This document shows positions 43,203 through 51,844 of a DNA stretch of 64,000 bases, in pieces. Each line of letters starts with the position of its first letter. Within the stretch, counting starts at the first letter, position 1. The notes beneath the pieces were generated by a model. That model did no database searches, was not told where the DNA came from, and saw nothing but the letters and a program-made list of their open reading frames with translations. A program made the translations under genes and the position numbers. The stretch comes from Brevibacterium aurantiacum (GTDB lineage: Bacteria > Actinomycetota > Actinomycetes > Actinomycetales > Brevibacteriaceae): positions 62,001 through 126,000 of the forward strand of contig NZ_VLTK01000005.1 of NCBI RefSeq assembly GCF_007558825.1, given 5' to 3'.

Positions 43203-44494
43203 CGATGCTCAAGCAGGCGGCCTGGACGCGTGGGGGACTGCACCTGAAGGACGTGACCTTCGAAGCCCCACTCGACCACTTCGGTGGGGGAGCGGGACTG
43301 TCCGCGGCCGCCTCGGCGCACATCGAGGTCTTCGCCCGGATCACCGCGACCGAGGCGGACAGCACCAAGCCGTACCTCGTGTTCCTGCAGGGCGGTCCGG
43401 GTGTCGAAGCGCCAAGGCCCACCACCCCCGTCGGCGAGTCCACCTGGTTGGCGCGAGCACTCGAGGACTTCCAAGTCGTCATGCTCGACCAGCGCGGAAC
43501 CGGAAGGTCGAGCCCGATCGGCTCCGCGGACGGACGCATCACCGGTCTCGACGGAGTCGGCGAGGCCCCTGCAGACATCGCTGCGGCGCTCAGCCACTAC
43601 CGTGCCGATTCGATCGTCGAAGACGCTGAGATCCTGCGCCACGGGCTGGGCGTCGACACCTGGTCGCTGCTGGGTCAGTCGTTCGGAGGATTCACCGCCC
43701 TGCGGTATGTCTCCGCGCATTCGGAATCGCTGAACGAGGTCTACTTCACCGGCGGACTGCCGGCGATCGACACCGACCCCGCCACCGTGTACGCCACGAC
43801 GTGGGAAGGAATGAAGCGGAAGTCGGAGCAGTTCTACCGAGCGTTCCCCGGTGACCGTGACAAGCTCGCCCGGCTCATCGATCTCGCCGAGGCGGATGGG
43901 GGCATCGCACTGCCCGGCGGAGGCCGAGCCACGACGGAACGCGTCCGGCTCCTCGGGCACTTCCTCGGAGCCTCTGACGGACCCGAGAAGCTGCACTACC
44001 TGCTGGACCTGGACCCCGCCTCGGCGGCATTCCGTCATGATCTGGCTGCTGCACTGCCGTTCTCGGGACGAAACCCGCTCTACGCCGTGGTCCACGAGTC
44101 CTGCTGGGCCGACGGCGCGGTCACCAACTGGGCAGCTCGGCGGGCAATGCCTGCGGACGTCGAAGCCGATCCGACCCTTTTGGCCGGCGAGCACGCCGGG
44201 CCCGAGTCACTTGCCGAGGATCCCGAGCTTGCCCCCTTCGCCGAGGTGGCCCAGCTCGTCGCACAGCACGAATGGCCCAGGCTCTACGACGTTGATGCGC
44301 TGCGGGCCTCGAACGTGCGCGGAGGCGCAGCGGTGTACTTCGAGGACGCCTACGTTCCTCCGGAGTACTCATTGGCTACAGCGGACCTCCTCGACGGAGT
44401 GAAGCCATGGGTGACGAACGAGTACGAGCACAACGGACTGCGTGCTGACGGATACCGGGTGCTCGATCGACTCATCTCCCTGGCGCGGGAGTGA
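43199..44494 (+). CDS. Prolyl aminopeptidase-like alpha/beta hydrolase (S33)
   Basis: A 431-residue serine hydrolase that probably removes N-terminal proline from peptides. [16 protein letters not shown] (oxyanion-hole region, near residue 62), [14 protein letters not shown] (near 97) and the nucleophile motif [13 protein letters not shown] (Ser near 160) are typical of the proline iminopeptidase group; the late Asp and His are in DAYVPPEY and [15 protein letters not shown] 43199 overlaps the gltX stop; ATG 43205 is an alternative. Cotranscribed with gltX. The stop codon lies in the first unit of a 20-bp repeat. Confidence 0.85.
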   Translation: MTMLKQAAWTRGGLHLKDVTFEAPLDHFGGGAGLSAAASAHIEVFARITATEADSTKPYLVFLQGGPGVEAPRPTTPVGESTWLARALEDFQVVMLDQRGTGRSSPIGSADGRITGLDGVGEAPADIAAALSHYRADSIVEDAEILRHGLGVDTWSLLGQSFGGFTALRYVSAHSESLNEVYFTGGLPAIDTDPATVYATTWEGMKRKSEQFYRAFPGDRDKLARLIDLAEADGGIALPGGGRATTERVRLLGHFLGASDGPEKLHYLLDLDPASAAFRHDLAAALPFSGRNPLYAVVHESCWADGAVTNWAARRAMPADVEADPTLLAGEHAGPESLAEDPELAPFAEVAQLVAQHEWPRLYDVDALRASNVRGGAAVYFEDAYVPPEYSLATADLLDGVKPWVTNEYEHNGLRADGYRVLDRLISLARE

Positions 44495-44548
44495 ATTCGT
44501 TCGTGCAAGTGGCACATCGTTCGAGTGAGAGGCAAATCGTTCTCGCGG
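44489..44548 (+). repeat. Decayed 20-bp tandem repeat x3 spanning the aminopeptidase stop
   Basis: Units at 44489, 44509 and 44529 share the core TCGTTC at the same offset and similar flanks (best pair GTGGCACATCGTTCGAGTGA and the following unit). The TGA stop at 44492-44494 is in the first unit. Confidence 0.55.
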
Positions 44549-44592
44549 GAAGCGGTGTTAAGAAGGTCACACCGAAAATGAGCCCCGATGAT

Positions 44593-44622
44593 TTGGAGTC
44601 GAGCGGGGGGTTTGTGTAGAGT
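44593..44622 (+). promoter_or_regulatory. Possible promoter of the tRNA genes
   Basis: TTGGAG (44593-44598) and TAGAGT (44617-44622) with an 18-base gap lie about 50 bases before tRNA-Gln. Confidence 0.4.
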
Positions 44623-44672
44623 TATATCTCGTTGCTCAGGGAAATTCCTTCGGGGATGGGCCTGAATGACAT

Positions 44673-44744
44673 TGGGGTATGGTGTAATTGGCAGCACGAG
44701 TGTTTCTGGTACATTTAGTCTAGGTTCAAGTCCTGGTACCCCAG
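44673..44744 (+). tRNA. tRNA-Gln (anticodon CUG)
   Basis: Acceptor stem TGGGGTA (44673-44679) pairs with TACCCCA (44737-44743), discriminator G44744. Anticodon stem AGTGT/ACATT has one G-U pair, loop TTCTGGT, anticodon CTG. The T arm contains GGTTCAAGTCC. The 3' CCA is not encoded. Confidence 0.95.
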
Positions 44745-44782
44745 CGAACAGCATCGGGAGTATGACTCTGAGCTGTTTATTG

Positions 44783-44855
44783 GCCCCCGTCGTCTAGTGG
44801 CCTAGGACGCTGCCCTCTCAAGGCGGAAACGGCAGTTCGAACCTGCTCGGGGGTA
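44783..44855 (+). tRNA. tRNA-Glu (anticodon CUC)
   Basis: Acceptor stem GCCCCCG (44783-44789) pairs with CGGGGGT (44848-44854; first pair G-U), discriminator A44855. Anticodon stem CTGCC/GGCGG, loop CTCTCAA, anticodon CTC. CCA is not encoded. Lies 38 bases after tRNA-Gln and is probably cotranscribed with it. Confidence 0.95.
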
Positions 44856-44860
44856 CGGTT

Positions 44861-44892
44861 GAGTCCCGCATCGAGGAATCGGTGTGGGGCTC
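44861..44892 (+). terminator. Hairpin after tRNA-Glu
   Basis: A 14-bp stem including several G-U pairs (44861-44874 with 44879-44892) around GGAA, starting 5 bases after the tRNA; TTTTT follows at about 44910. Confidence 0.55.
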
Positions 44893-45012
44893 GCTCTAAT
44901 TCACGACCATTTTTCTGCAGATGCGCGAGCCTCCTTGAGCCTCGCGGGTCCGGATGTTTCTGAATCAGCTCGCTCTGAGTCACAGAGCTCGGCTTCGAAG
45001 CCGATCACTGCA

Positions 45013-45072
45013 ACTCAGAGCGAATGCACTCAGGTCGAATGAACTCAGAGCGAATGCACTCAGAGAGATTGC
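45013..45072. repeat. 15-bp tandem repeat x4 behind the DUF4282 gene
   Basis: ACTCAGAGCGAATGC at 45013 and 45043 (identical), with variants at 45028 and 45058. It ends 9 bases from the DUF4282 stop codon (minus strand). Confidence 0.85.
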
Positions 45073-45081
45073 TGAGCTGAT

Positions 45082-45972
45082 TCAGCGTCCGAGGGAGTCC
45101 GCGATCCTCTTCGTGTTCTCCGCCGTCTTGACGTTGGCCACGATGAGCTCGAGGGCCAATCGGACGAAGATCACCCAGAGCGCGGGAATGATCCAGCCGA
45201 AGATGATCGCCAGCAGCAGCGGCCACGGACTGAAGCTCGGGCCATCGCCCAGATAACTGGTCGCCGCTCCTGCTGCTGCACCTGTGACGATTCCGCCGAT
45301 GATGGATCCCAGCCAGGACAACGCAGCCACAACGATGGCGATGATGTAGATGAATCCCGCCCATCGCACGGCGATGAGATTATCGAAGCGGAAGTCGAAG
45401 AGCGACTTGAAGAAACCGCCGCTTCCGCCAGGCTTCTGCTGCGCTGCCGGCTGCTGGAAATTGCCCACCGGAGCGTGCTGGGAGCCGGCGTAATTGCCTT
45501 GGTTGTATGCAGCGTAGTCAGCATCCTGATGGTATTGACCCTGCTGGGCTGGCTGTCCATACTGAACGTACTGATTCTGTGGGTCGTACTGACCGCCTTG
45601 GTCGTACTGATCCTGAGGCGTGTACTGGCCGCTTTGGCCAAATTGCTGCTGCTGACCGAACTGGCTCTGCTGGCGGTACGGTTCCGACTGGCCGAACTGG
45701 GTCTGCTGGCTGTTGTACTGATCGCTCTGACTGAACTGATCTGCCTGGCTGTACTGATCGCTCTGACTGAACTGTGAGCCTTGGCCATACTGGGCAGTGC
45801 CAGCATGCGACTGGGGGTCACCTGGCTGTTCGCCGACAGCGGGTTCGTGAACCGTCTGTTCGCCGGCCGCGGGTTCCTGCGGCTGGTCCAGGTCAGGATC
45901 AGGCTGATCGCCCGGGATGTTCTGATTGTTCTCTGCATCCGAACCGGAGTACGGGTTCTGTGGTGTCGACAT
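45082..45972 (-). CDS. DUF4282 membrane protein with long Gln/Tyr-rich N-terminus
   Basis: A 296-residue protein. Residues 1-60 are acidic and Pro/Glu-rich; about 60-170 consist of imperfect Gln-Tyr/Phe repeats (for example QSDQYSQADQFSQSDQY) with little charge, like a prion-like disordered tract; about 185-296 form the DUF4282 domain with two membrane segments, starting FFKSLFDFRFDNLIAVRWAG. GAAGGA lies about 6 bases before ATG 45972. No function is established for DUF4282. The repetitive part of the gene may vary in length between strains. Confidence 0.8.
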   Translation of the reverse strand: MSTPQNPYSGSDAENNQNIPGDQPDPDLDQPQEPAAGEQTVHEPAVGEQPGDPQSHAGTAQYGQGSQFSQSDQYSQADQFSQSDQYNSQQTQFGQSEPYRQQSQFGQQQQFGQSGQYTPQDQYDQGGQYDPQNQYVQYGQPAQQGQYHQDADYAAYNQGNYAGSQHAPVGNFQQPAAQQKPGGSGGFFKSLFDFRFDNLIAVRWAGFIYIIAIVVAALSWLGSIIGGIVTGAAAGAATSYLGDGPSFSPWPLLLAIIFGWIIPALWVIFVRLALELIVANVKTAENTKRIADSLGR

Positions 45973-46044
45973 AATCTTCCTTCGCACGAGTTGAAGCCGA
46001 TAGTCGCAACTTATCAGTGCAGGCTGACTTTGCAGCCAGAACTC

Positions 46045-47013
46045 TTAACGTAAGGAGACGGTCCATTCCGCGCTGAGTTCGCCCTGCGCTTCTATGACAT
46101 CGAAATCCAAACCCGAGGCGAAGGCGTTGGGTGGGCACGTCATCGGTTCGATGGCAATGGCGCTGCGGCGAAGCGGCTGGTCGAGTTCGTCTCCGGTGCA
46201 CAACTGCCAGGCCCGGAAACTCTCATCCATTCCGATGGTGACCGTCCTGTCGTCGGCTCCTCTCAACCTCACTCGCGACCACCCGTCGTCACCGCGCTGT
46301 GGTGTGCCGAAGGCGTCATCGAGGATCGCCGGGCCAAGAGTGCGCAGCGCGCGGAAGTCTTTGCAGAGGACGCAGGATGCTTCTTCGGGCCCGTGATCAG
46401 CGGGGATGTACGATCCGGTGTCGAAATGCCTGATCGTCTGGGGGATGAGTCTGTCATCGGTCTCGAACCAGGTTTCTGCCGGAACGAGCAGCTGTGCCTG
46501 ATCAACTCGTTCCGCGCCTGGATGGATCCAGGGATGAAAGCCGAAACCGAAGGGGACGGTCTCGTGCCCGATGTTTCTCGCGACAGCCAGGATCCGGAGC
46601 TCGCCGCTGCCCTCGTATTCATTCGCACATTCGCCCTCGTCTTCACGCTCGACGAGGGCGTAGGTCACCTCAAGGGACAATTCAAAGGGATACCCCGGCG
46701 GGCCGGAGATGTCTGTTTCGAGCCGTACCGAGGCATCATTGCGTTGACTCACCTTCCAGGCGGTCTCGGCCACAAGACCATGCAGAGACGTTTCGCGTGA
46801 GACTTCGGTGATGGGCAACTGGTGGGAGCGGCCGTTGAAGTCATAGCGTCCATCGGCGATACGGTTCGGCCACGGTGCCAGCACGGCGCCATCGAAGGCG
46901 GACATCTGGACGACGACTGGACGATCCCCGACGGTATAGTCGAGCAGAGCTGCTCCGCTTGTGGAGACGACCGCGCTGTCGTCGCCCAGGGCGAGCTCGA
47001 TGAGATCGGTCAT
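46045..47013 (-). CDS. galM: Aldose 1-epimerase family protein
   Basis: Interconverts alpha and beta anomers of galactose or glucose, feeding galactokinase. The 322-residue protein has VLAPWPNRIADGRYDFNGRS near residue 45 with the substrate-binding Asn-Arg, LHGLV with a catalytic His near 78, FGFHPWIHPG near 160, and a late acidic residue in AIEPMTCPPNAF near residue 292 matching the general base region. ATG 47013 has CAGGAG upstream. Divergent from galT with a shared control region containing a DeoR-like operator. Confidence 0.85.
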   Translation of the reverse strand: MTDLIELALGDDSAVVSTSGAALLDYTVGDRPVVVQMSAFDGAVLAPWPNRIADGRYDFNGRSHQLPITEVSRETSLHGLVAETAWKVSQRNDASVRLETDISGPPGYPFELSLEVTYALVEREDEGECANEYEGSGELRILAVARNIGHETVPFGFGFHPWIHPGAERVDQAQLLVPAETWFETDDRLIPQTIRHFDTGSYIPADHGPEEASCVLCKDFRALRTLGPAILDDAFGTPQRGDDGWSRVRLRGADDRTVTIGMDESFRAWQLCTGDELDQPLRRSAIAIEPMTCPPNAFASGLDFDVIEAQGELSAEWTVSLR

Positions 47014-47103
47014 GCGACTCCTGAGCAGGTGGTGAGCGGATATTCCGGTGTCCCAGAATTCTACGCGAGATCTGGGATCTCTCCCATGCGGATGTTAGCA
47101 TTA

Positions 47104-47126
47104 TGATCGAAAATGATCAGTTTTGG
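47104..47126. promoter_or_regulatory. DeoR-type operator candidate between galM and galT
   Basis: TGATC-N6-GATCA (47104-47119) followed by GTTTTGG. A 23-bp match (19 of 23) lies in front of the Na+ symporter gene at 51764-51786. The DeoR-family regulator at 52120-52893 is the obvious candidate to bind both. Confidence 0.6.
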
Positions 47127-47134
47127 GAGGTCTG

Positions 47135-47197
47135 ATGGGTCAGTGTAGCTTTTCTCAATTCCACCGACGAGCCGTTGAACTCGTGGGTGTCCGTTGA
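47135..47197 (+). CDS. 20-codon upstream ORF coupled to galT
   Basis: ATG 47135 is preceded by GGGAGG at 6-7 bases and encodes MGQCSFSQFHRRAVELVGVR; its TGA stop (47195-47197) overlaps the TTG start of galT in TTGA. No run of regulatory codons is seen, so it looks like a translation-coupling leader rather than an attenuator. Confidence 0.5.
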   Translation: MGQCSFSQFHRRAVELVGVR

Positions 47198-48330
47198 GCA
47201 CACAGGTTCGTCGGAACACGCTTGCCGACGGCAGAGACATCCTTTTCTTCCAAGACGAAGATTCGACGGCGGCACCACCTGCCGAGGACCATCGCCCCGC
47301 AGAACCGCGTCCTACCGGCGGACAGCTGCGCTTCGACCTGCTCACCGGCGAGTGGGTGGCCGTGGCCACGCATCGCCAGTCGCGGACGCATCTTCCCGCC
47401 GCCGCCGAGTGCCCCCTCTGCCCCTCGGCACCCGGACGACCCACTGAGATCCCTGTCGCCGACTACGATGTCGTCGTCTTCGAGAATCGGTTCCCTTCGC
47501 TGGGGCCATCACTCGGAGCGGTGCCTGCCGATCCGAGGCAGAAATTCGCCGAGGCGGCCTCCGAATCCGCACTGACCGCCCCCGCCCATGGGCGCTGTGA
47601 GGTCGTCGTCTTCTCTTCCGAGCACGATGGATCGTTCGCCGACCTCGACCCGGCGCGTGCCCGCACGGTCATCGACGCCTGGGCGAATCGGAGCCGGGAG
47701 CTCGCTGCACAAGAGGGGATCGAGCAGGTCTTCGTGTTCGAGAATCGGGGTGAGGAGATCGGTGTGACGATGAACCACCCGCACGGCCAGATCTATGCCT
47801 ATCCGTTCGTCACCCCGCACACCGTAATCACCTCGGCTCGAGCGGAGCAGCACAAGCGCGAGACCGGCCGGCCGCTGCTGGGCGACGTCCTCGACTTCGA
47901 ACGCGGCTCGGGGGAGCGGATGGTCCTTGAGTCGGCATACTTCTCTGCTTTCGTGCCCTTTGCAGCTCGGTGGCCCGTCGAAGTCCACATCGTCCCGCAT
48001 CGGCAGGTGCTGGGACTCGACGAACTCGACGATGCCGAACGCGACGACCTCGCTGGCATCTACCCCGAGGTGCTGCGAAGGATCGACAACCTGTATTCGA
48101 CTCCCACCCCATACATCGCAGCTTGGCATCAGGCACCGGTCAACTGTGCGGACCGCTCGGCGGAGTGGATGCATCTCGAGATCACCAGCCCCAGACGTGC
48201 CGAGAGCAAGCTGAAGTTCCTCGCTGGATCCGAAGCGGCAATGGGAGCCTTCGTCGGCGACGTCTCCGCCGAAGAGACGGCTGCACGGTTGCGTGCGGCG
48301 TCGCCTGCGCTCGAAGACGGTCGCAGATGA
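47194..48330 (+). CDS. galT: Galactose-1-phosphate uridylyltransferase
   Basis: Transfers UMP between UDP-glucose and galactose-1-phosphate in the Leloir pathway. The 378-residue protein has CPLCPS (zinc Cys pair, near residue 71), ENRFPS, and the active-site triad motif NHPHGQIYAYPF near residues 193-204, with SPRRAESKLKFLAGSE at the end. No ATG or GTG with a ribosome binding site gives this frame; TTG 47194 yields the usual start (STQVRRNTLADGRDILFF) and overlaps the stop of a 20-codon upstream ORF that has GGGAGG, suggesting coupled translation. The stop overlaps the galK ATG. Confidence 0.92.
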   Translation: MSTQVRRNTLADGRDILFFQDEDSTAAPPAEDHRPAEPRPTGGQLRFDLLTGEWVAVATHRQSRTHLPAAAECPLCPSAPGRPTEIPVADYDVVVFENRFPSLGPSLGAVPADPRQKFAEAASESALTAPAHGRCEVVVFSSEHDGSFADLDPARARTVIDAWANRSRELAAQEGIEQVFVFENRGEEIGVTMNHPHGQIYAYPFVTPHTVITSARAEQHKRETGRPLLGDVLDFERGSGERMVLESAYFSAFVPFAARWPVEVHIVPHRQVLGLDELDDAERDDLAGIYPEVLRRIDNLYSTPTPYIAAWHQAPVNCADRSAEWMHLEITSPRRAESKLKFLAGSEAAMGAFVGDVSAEETAARLRAASPALEDGRR

Positions 48331-49562
48331 GCGCGGCCACCCCTCCGACGGGCACTAACATGCGCCGCGAGTTCGAAGCGTTATTCGGCTATCCGCCGAA
48401 TGACTGCTTCCGTGCTCCCGGGCGCGTGAATCTCATCGGAGAACACACCGACTACAACAACGGGTTCGTCCTTCCCATCGCCATTGACAGGGCTGTCCAC
48501 GTGGCCATCGGCCTGCGTCCTTGGGGCCGGTCGGAGGATCATGAACACGGAACTGCGGCACCACCTCGGCGCGAGGAGAGCATCCGGATCGTCTCCGACC
48601 ATCGCGACGAGTCGGGTGAGAGACTCGCAGGCCAGTTCACGGCCGAAGAACTGGTACCCGGAGCTCTGCCGAGCTGGCTCAGCCATCCGGCGGGTGTCGT
48701 CGATGAGATCGCCAAGACGACGGGCACAGTCGTCGGCGGCATCGACCTCTACATCGAATCGAGTGTCCCCGTAGGAGCCGGTCTGTCTTCGTCCCATGCG
48801 CTCGAGGTGGCGGTCCTCATCGCCGTCGACGAGATCTGCGGGCTCGGACTCGACGACCGAGAGAAGGCGCTGCTGACCCAGCGCGCCGAGAACGACTTCG
48901 TCGGCGCTCCAACCGGAATCGTCGATCAGGCGGCCTCGATCATGACCGAGGCTGGGCATGCACTCTTCCTCGACTGTCGGGACCTTCGGACTCGACAGAT
49001 CCCCTTCGATCTCGAAGCCGAAGGGCTGCGGCTGCTCGTCATTGATACCCGCGTGTCCCACTCCCACAGCGAGAGCGGATACGGCGACCGGCGGCGCACC
49101 TGTGAGGAGGCCGCCAGGATCCTCGGAGCTGCGAGTCTGCGCGAATTGGATGAGAGCGTGGACCTTGGCCCACTCAACGAGGAGCAGAGGAAGCGGGTGC
49201 GGCACGTCTTCACTGAGAACGCCCGAGTCCGAGCCACCGTCGACCTTTTAAAGTCCGGCGGCGGGAGCCACAGCATTCGCGGAATCGGCGAACTCCTGCT
49301 TGCCTCCCACGACTCCCTCGCCCACGACTATGAGGTCTCGTGCACCGAACTCGACACCGCTGTCGCGGCAGTCATGTCGGCCGGTGCGATCGGAGCGCGG
49401 ATGACCGGCGGCGGCTTCGGGGGTTCGGCGATTGCACTCGTTGACATTGCGAGTGTCGACCAGGTTGGCGAGGCAGTCCGAGCGACGTTCGCCGACCACG
49501 GATTCCGCAGGCCCGACATCTTCGCAGTCAGTCCGGGAAAGGGCGCGGGCAGAATCGCCTGA
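48327..49562 (+). CDS. galK: Galactokinase
   Basis: Phosphorylates alpha-D-galactose with ATP. The 411-residue GHMP kinase has the galactokinase signature GRVNLIGEHTDYNNG near residues 32-46, the phosphate loop PVGAGLSSSHALEV near 150, and GARMTGGGFGGSAIAL near 352. ATG 48327 overlaps the galT stop (ATGA), so the pair is coupled. There is no galE in the window. The TGA stop lies inside the first unit of a 20-bp tandem repeat. Confidence 0.95.
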   Translation: MSAATPPTGTNMRREFEALFGYPPNDCFRAPGRVNLIGEHTDYNNGFVLPIAIDRAVHVAIGLRPWGRSEDHEHGTAAPPRREESIRIVSDHRDESGERLAGQFTAEELVPGALPSWLSHPAGVVDEIAKTTGTVVGGIDLYIESSVPVGAGLSSSHALEVAVLIAVDEICGLGLDDREKALLTQRAENDFVGAPTGIVDQAASIMTEAGHALFLDCRDLRTRQIPFDLEAEGLRLLVIDTRVSHSHSESGYGDRRRTCEEAARILGAASLRELDESVDLGPLNEEQRKRVRHVFTENARVRATVDLLKSGGGSHSIRGIGELLLASHDSLAHDYEVSCTELDTAVAAVMSAGAIGARMTGGGFGGSAIALVDIASVDQVGEAVRATFADHGFRRPDIFAVSPGKGAGRIA

Positions 49563-49668
49563 CCCCGGGCAGAATCGCCTGACCCGAGGCGGAATCGACC
49601 GACCTGACCCAGCAGGAGAATCGGCCGACCAGGCAGGACATTCGGCCGACCAGGCAGCGAAAACGCCC
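49547..49668 (+). repeat. 20-bp tandem repeat spanning the galK stop, decaying downstream
   Basis: GGGCAGAATCGCCTGACCCC at 49547, a 19/20 copy at 49567 and a weaker copy at 49587; further degenerate units built on CGGCCGACCAGGCAG reach about 49668. The first unit holds the TGA of galK. Confidence 0.8.
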
Positions 49669-49675
49669 GGCCGGA

Positions 49676-49960
49676 CTAGGCGCGGGTCTCGCCGGTCTCG
49701 GCCACCTCGGTCGACTCATCGGCGATGATGCGAATCGGACGCAGCCTGGCCCAGGCGATGAAGAAGACCGCGGCGAGGATGAGGCTGATTCCCGTCCAGA
49801 GGTTGGCGTCGATTCCGCCGGTCCGCTCCGCCTCGTCGGGGGTGTAGTCGACAAGGCCTGCGATGGCGAGGATGACTCCGAAGATCCCCAGCAGCACGCC
49901 GATGAAATTTCGTATGTCGAAGGCACCTGCGGTCTTGGTCAGTTCATTGGCTTTGCTCAT
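49676..49960 (-). CDS. Small two-segment membrane protein coupled to the Na+ symporter gene
   Basis: A 94-residue protein with hydrophobic segments at about 18-40 and 53-70 and a charged, Glu-rich C-terminus. The start lies 17 bases after the symporter stop, with AAGGAG 12 bases before ATG 49960, so the two form one operon. I do not recognise a named family. A small accessory subunit of the transporter is a reasonable guess, not shown. Confidence 0.7.
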   Translation of the reverse strand: MSKANELTKTAGAFDIRNFIGVLLGIFGVILAIAGLVDYTPDEAERTGGIDANLWTGISLILAAVFFIAWARLRPIRIIADESTEVAETGETRA

Positions 49961-49977
49961 TGTTCTCACTTGCTCCT

Positions 49978-51675
49978 TCAGCCGAAGACCACGTTGAGGA
50001 TGATGACGAGGACCAGGGCGACTCCCGCAACGGGCACCGGGCGTTTCCACATCGGGGGCTTCGGTTCACTGAGATCTTCGAAGTCGGTCTTCGGCGTCTC
50101 CGAATAGACGAGCCCTCGCAGTTCATGGGCAGGCTTGGGTGTGGTCCTGAAGGTGACGATCACCGAGAGGACGATATCGACGACGAACGCCGTGCTGGCG
50201 GCGAGGAACGCTGCGCCCTGACCGGGCAGGTCGAACACGCCGGTCTCGCTGAGGACGAATACCGCGACGGCCGATAGGGTGCCGCCGACCAGTCCGACCC
50301 AGCCGGCAGTCGGGCTCATGCGCTTCCAGAACATACCGAGGATGAAGGTGGCGAACAGCGGTGCGTTGAAGAAGCCGAACAGAGTCTGCAGGTAGTCCAT
50401 GAGGTTGGCGAAGTTGCCGGCGATGAGGGCGGTGAAGATCGCGACGATGCAGGCGCCGACCGTGGCGTAGCGGCCGACCTTGAGGTAGTAGGCGTCGTCG
50501 CGGTCCTTGACCACGTACTGCTGCCACAGGTCATAGCTGAAGACGGTGTTGAACGCGGAGATGTTGGCGGCCATTCCGGCCATGAAGGCGGCGAGCAGGC
50601 CGGCGATGGCAACTCCGAGGAGACCATTGGGCAGAACCTCGCGCATGAGCAGCAGGAGCGCATCGTTGTAGGTCACTCCGGTCTGGGACTGGGCGGTCGC
50701 TTCGTCGACGCTGGACGCGATCTGCTTGAACTTCGTCATCTGGGTCACGAGGACCGCCGAGATCATTCCGGGAATGATGACGATGAACGGAATGAGCATC
50801 TTCGGGAAGGCGCCGAGGATCGGAGTCAGTCGTGCGGCATTGATGCTCTTCGAGGCCATGGCACGTTGGACCTCGACGAAGTTCGTCGTCCAGTAGCCGA
50901 AGGAGAGCACAAAACCGAGCCCGAATACGATCCCGACCACCGAGAGCACCGGGTTGGAGAACCCGGAGAGCTGCTCTCCCGGCCAGCTGCTCAGCTGCTC
51001 GGCCCCGAGCATGCCGTCGTTGCTGACCTTCGCCACGAGACCGTCCCAACCGCCCACCCGATTGAGGCCGATGATCGTCAGCGGCAGCAGGGCCGCGACG
51101 ATGACGAAGAACTGGAGCACCTCATTGTAGATGGCAGCGGTCAGCCCGCCGAGCGTGATGTAGGACAGGACGATGGCGGCAGCGACGACCAGGGCGATCC
51201 ACAGCGGCCAACCGAGGAGACGATTGACGATCGTGCCGAGGAGGAAGAGGTTGACGCCGGCGATGAGGATCTGTGCGACGGCGAAGGACAGCGCGTTGAC
51301 GAGGTGGGCGCCAGTGCCGAAACGTCTGCGCATGAACTCGGGAACGGACCGGACCTTCGAACCGTAGTAGAAGGGCATCATGACCACACCGAGGAAGAGC
51401 ATCGCCGGGACCGCGCCGATCCAGAAATAGTGCATCGTCGGCATGCCGTATTGGGCGCCGGTGGCCGACATCCCCATGATCTCTACGGCACCGAGGTTCG
51501 CCGAGACGAAGGCCAAGGCCGTCACCCACGCCGGAAGGCTGCGCCCGGAGAGAAGGAATTCGATGCTCGAGGAGATGCCGCGCTTGGCGAACCAGCCGAT
51601 TCCGAGGACGAATACGAAGTAGATCGCGATCAGCAGATAGTCGATCCATTGAGCGTCCAGGCGGATGTCTTCCAA
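49978..51675 (-). CDS. Sodium:solute symporter (SGLT-like), probable galactose/sugar uptake
   Basis: A 565-residue integral membrane protein of the SSS family with about 13-14 membrane segments, starting IDYLLIAIYFVFVLGIGWFA. Family features include SGRSLPAWVTALAFVSANLGA in segments 1-2, GYWTTNFVEVQRAMASKS near residue 265 and FMAGMAANISAFNTVFSYDL near 365, which holds the Ser residues of the second sodium site. Its position beside galT-galK and an operator shared with galM/galT support sugar uptake, most simply galactose. The substrate itself is inference. Confidence 0.88.
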   Translation of the reverse strand: MEDIRLDAQWIDYLLIAIYFVFVLGIGWFAKRGISSSIEFLLSGRSLPAWVTALAFVSANLGAVEIMGMSATGAQYGMPTMHYFWIGAVPAMLFLGVVMMPFYYGSKVRSVPEFMRRRFGTGAHLVNALSFAVAQILIAGVNLFLLGTIVNRLLGWPLWIALVVAAAIVLSYITLGGLTAAIYNEVLQFFVIVAALLPLTIIGLNRVGGWDGLVAKVSNDGMLGAEQLSSWPGEQLSGFSNPVLSVVGIVFGLGFVLSFGYWTTNFVEVQRAMASKSINAARLTPILGAFPKMLIPFIVIIPGMISAVLVTQMTKFKQIASSVDEATAQSQTGVTYNDALLLLMREVLPNGLLGVAIAGLLAAFMAGMAANISAFNTVFSYDLWQQYVVKDRDDAYYLKVGRYATVGACIVAIFTALIAGNFANLMDYLQTLFGFFNAPLFATFILGMFWKRMSPTAGWVGLVGGTLSAVAVFVLSETGVFDLPGQGAAFLAASTAFVVDIVLSVIVTFRTTPKPAHELRGLVYSETPKTDFEDLSEPKPPMWKRPVPVAGVALVLVIILNVVFG

Positions 51676-51763
51676 GGTTCCTCCAACGTCTTCGGTGAAT
51701 GGCTCCTTGTGATCAAAGCCACCTCAAACGGATACTCTAGAGGACGGATCGACCGATCTCCAG

Positions 51764-51786
51764 TGATCGAACATGAAAAGTTTTGA
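51764..51786. promoter_or_regulatory. DeoR-type operator candidate before the Na+ symporter gene
   Basis: Starts TGATCGAACATGA and ends AGTTTTGA, matching 19 of 23 positions of the galM/galT site. It lies 88 bases upstream of the symporter ATG on the minus strand. Confidence 0.55.
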
Positions 51787-51844
51787 TTGTTTATGATCGC
51801 TCGCCTGTGGGCAGGGGATTCTCCCCCTGCCCTCGGCGTGTCGG

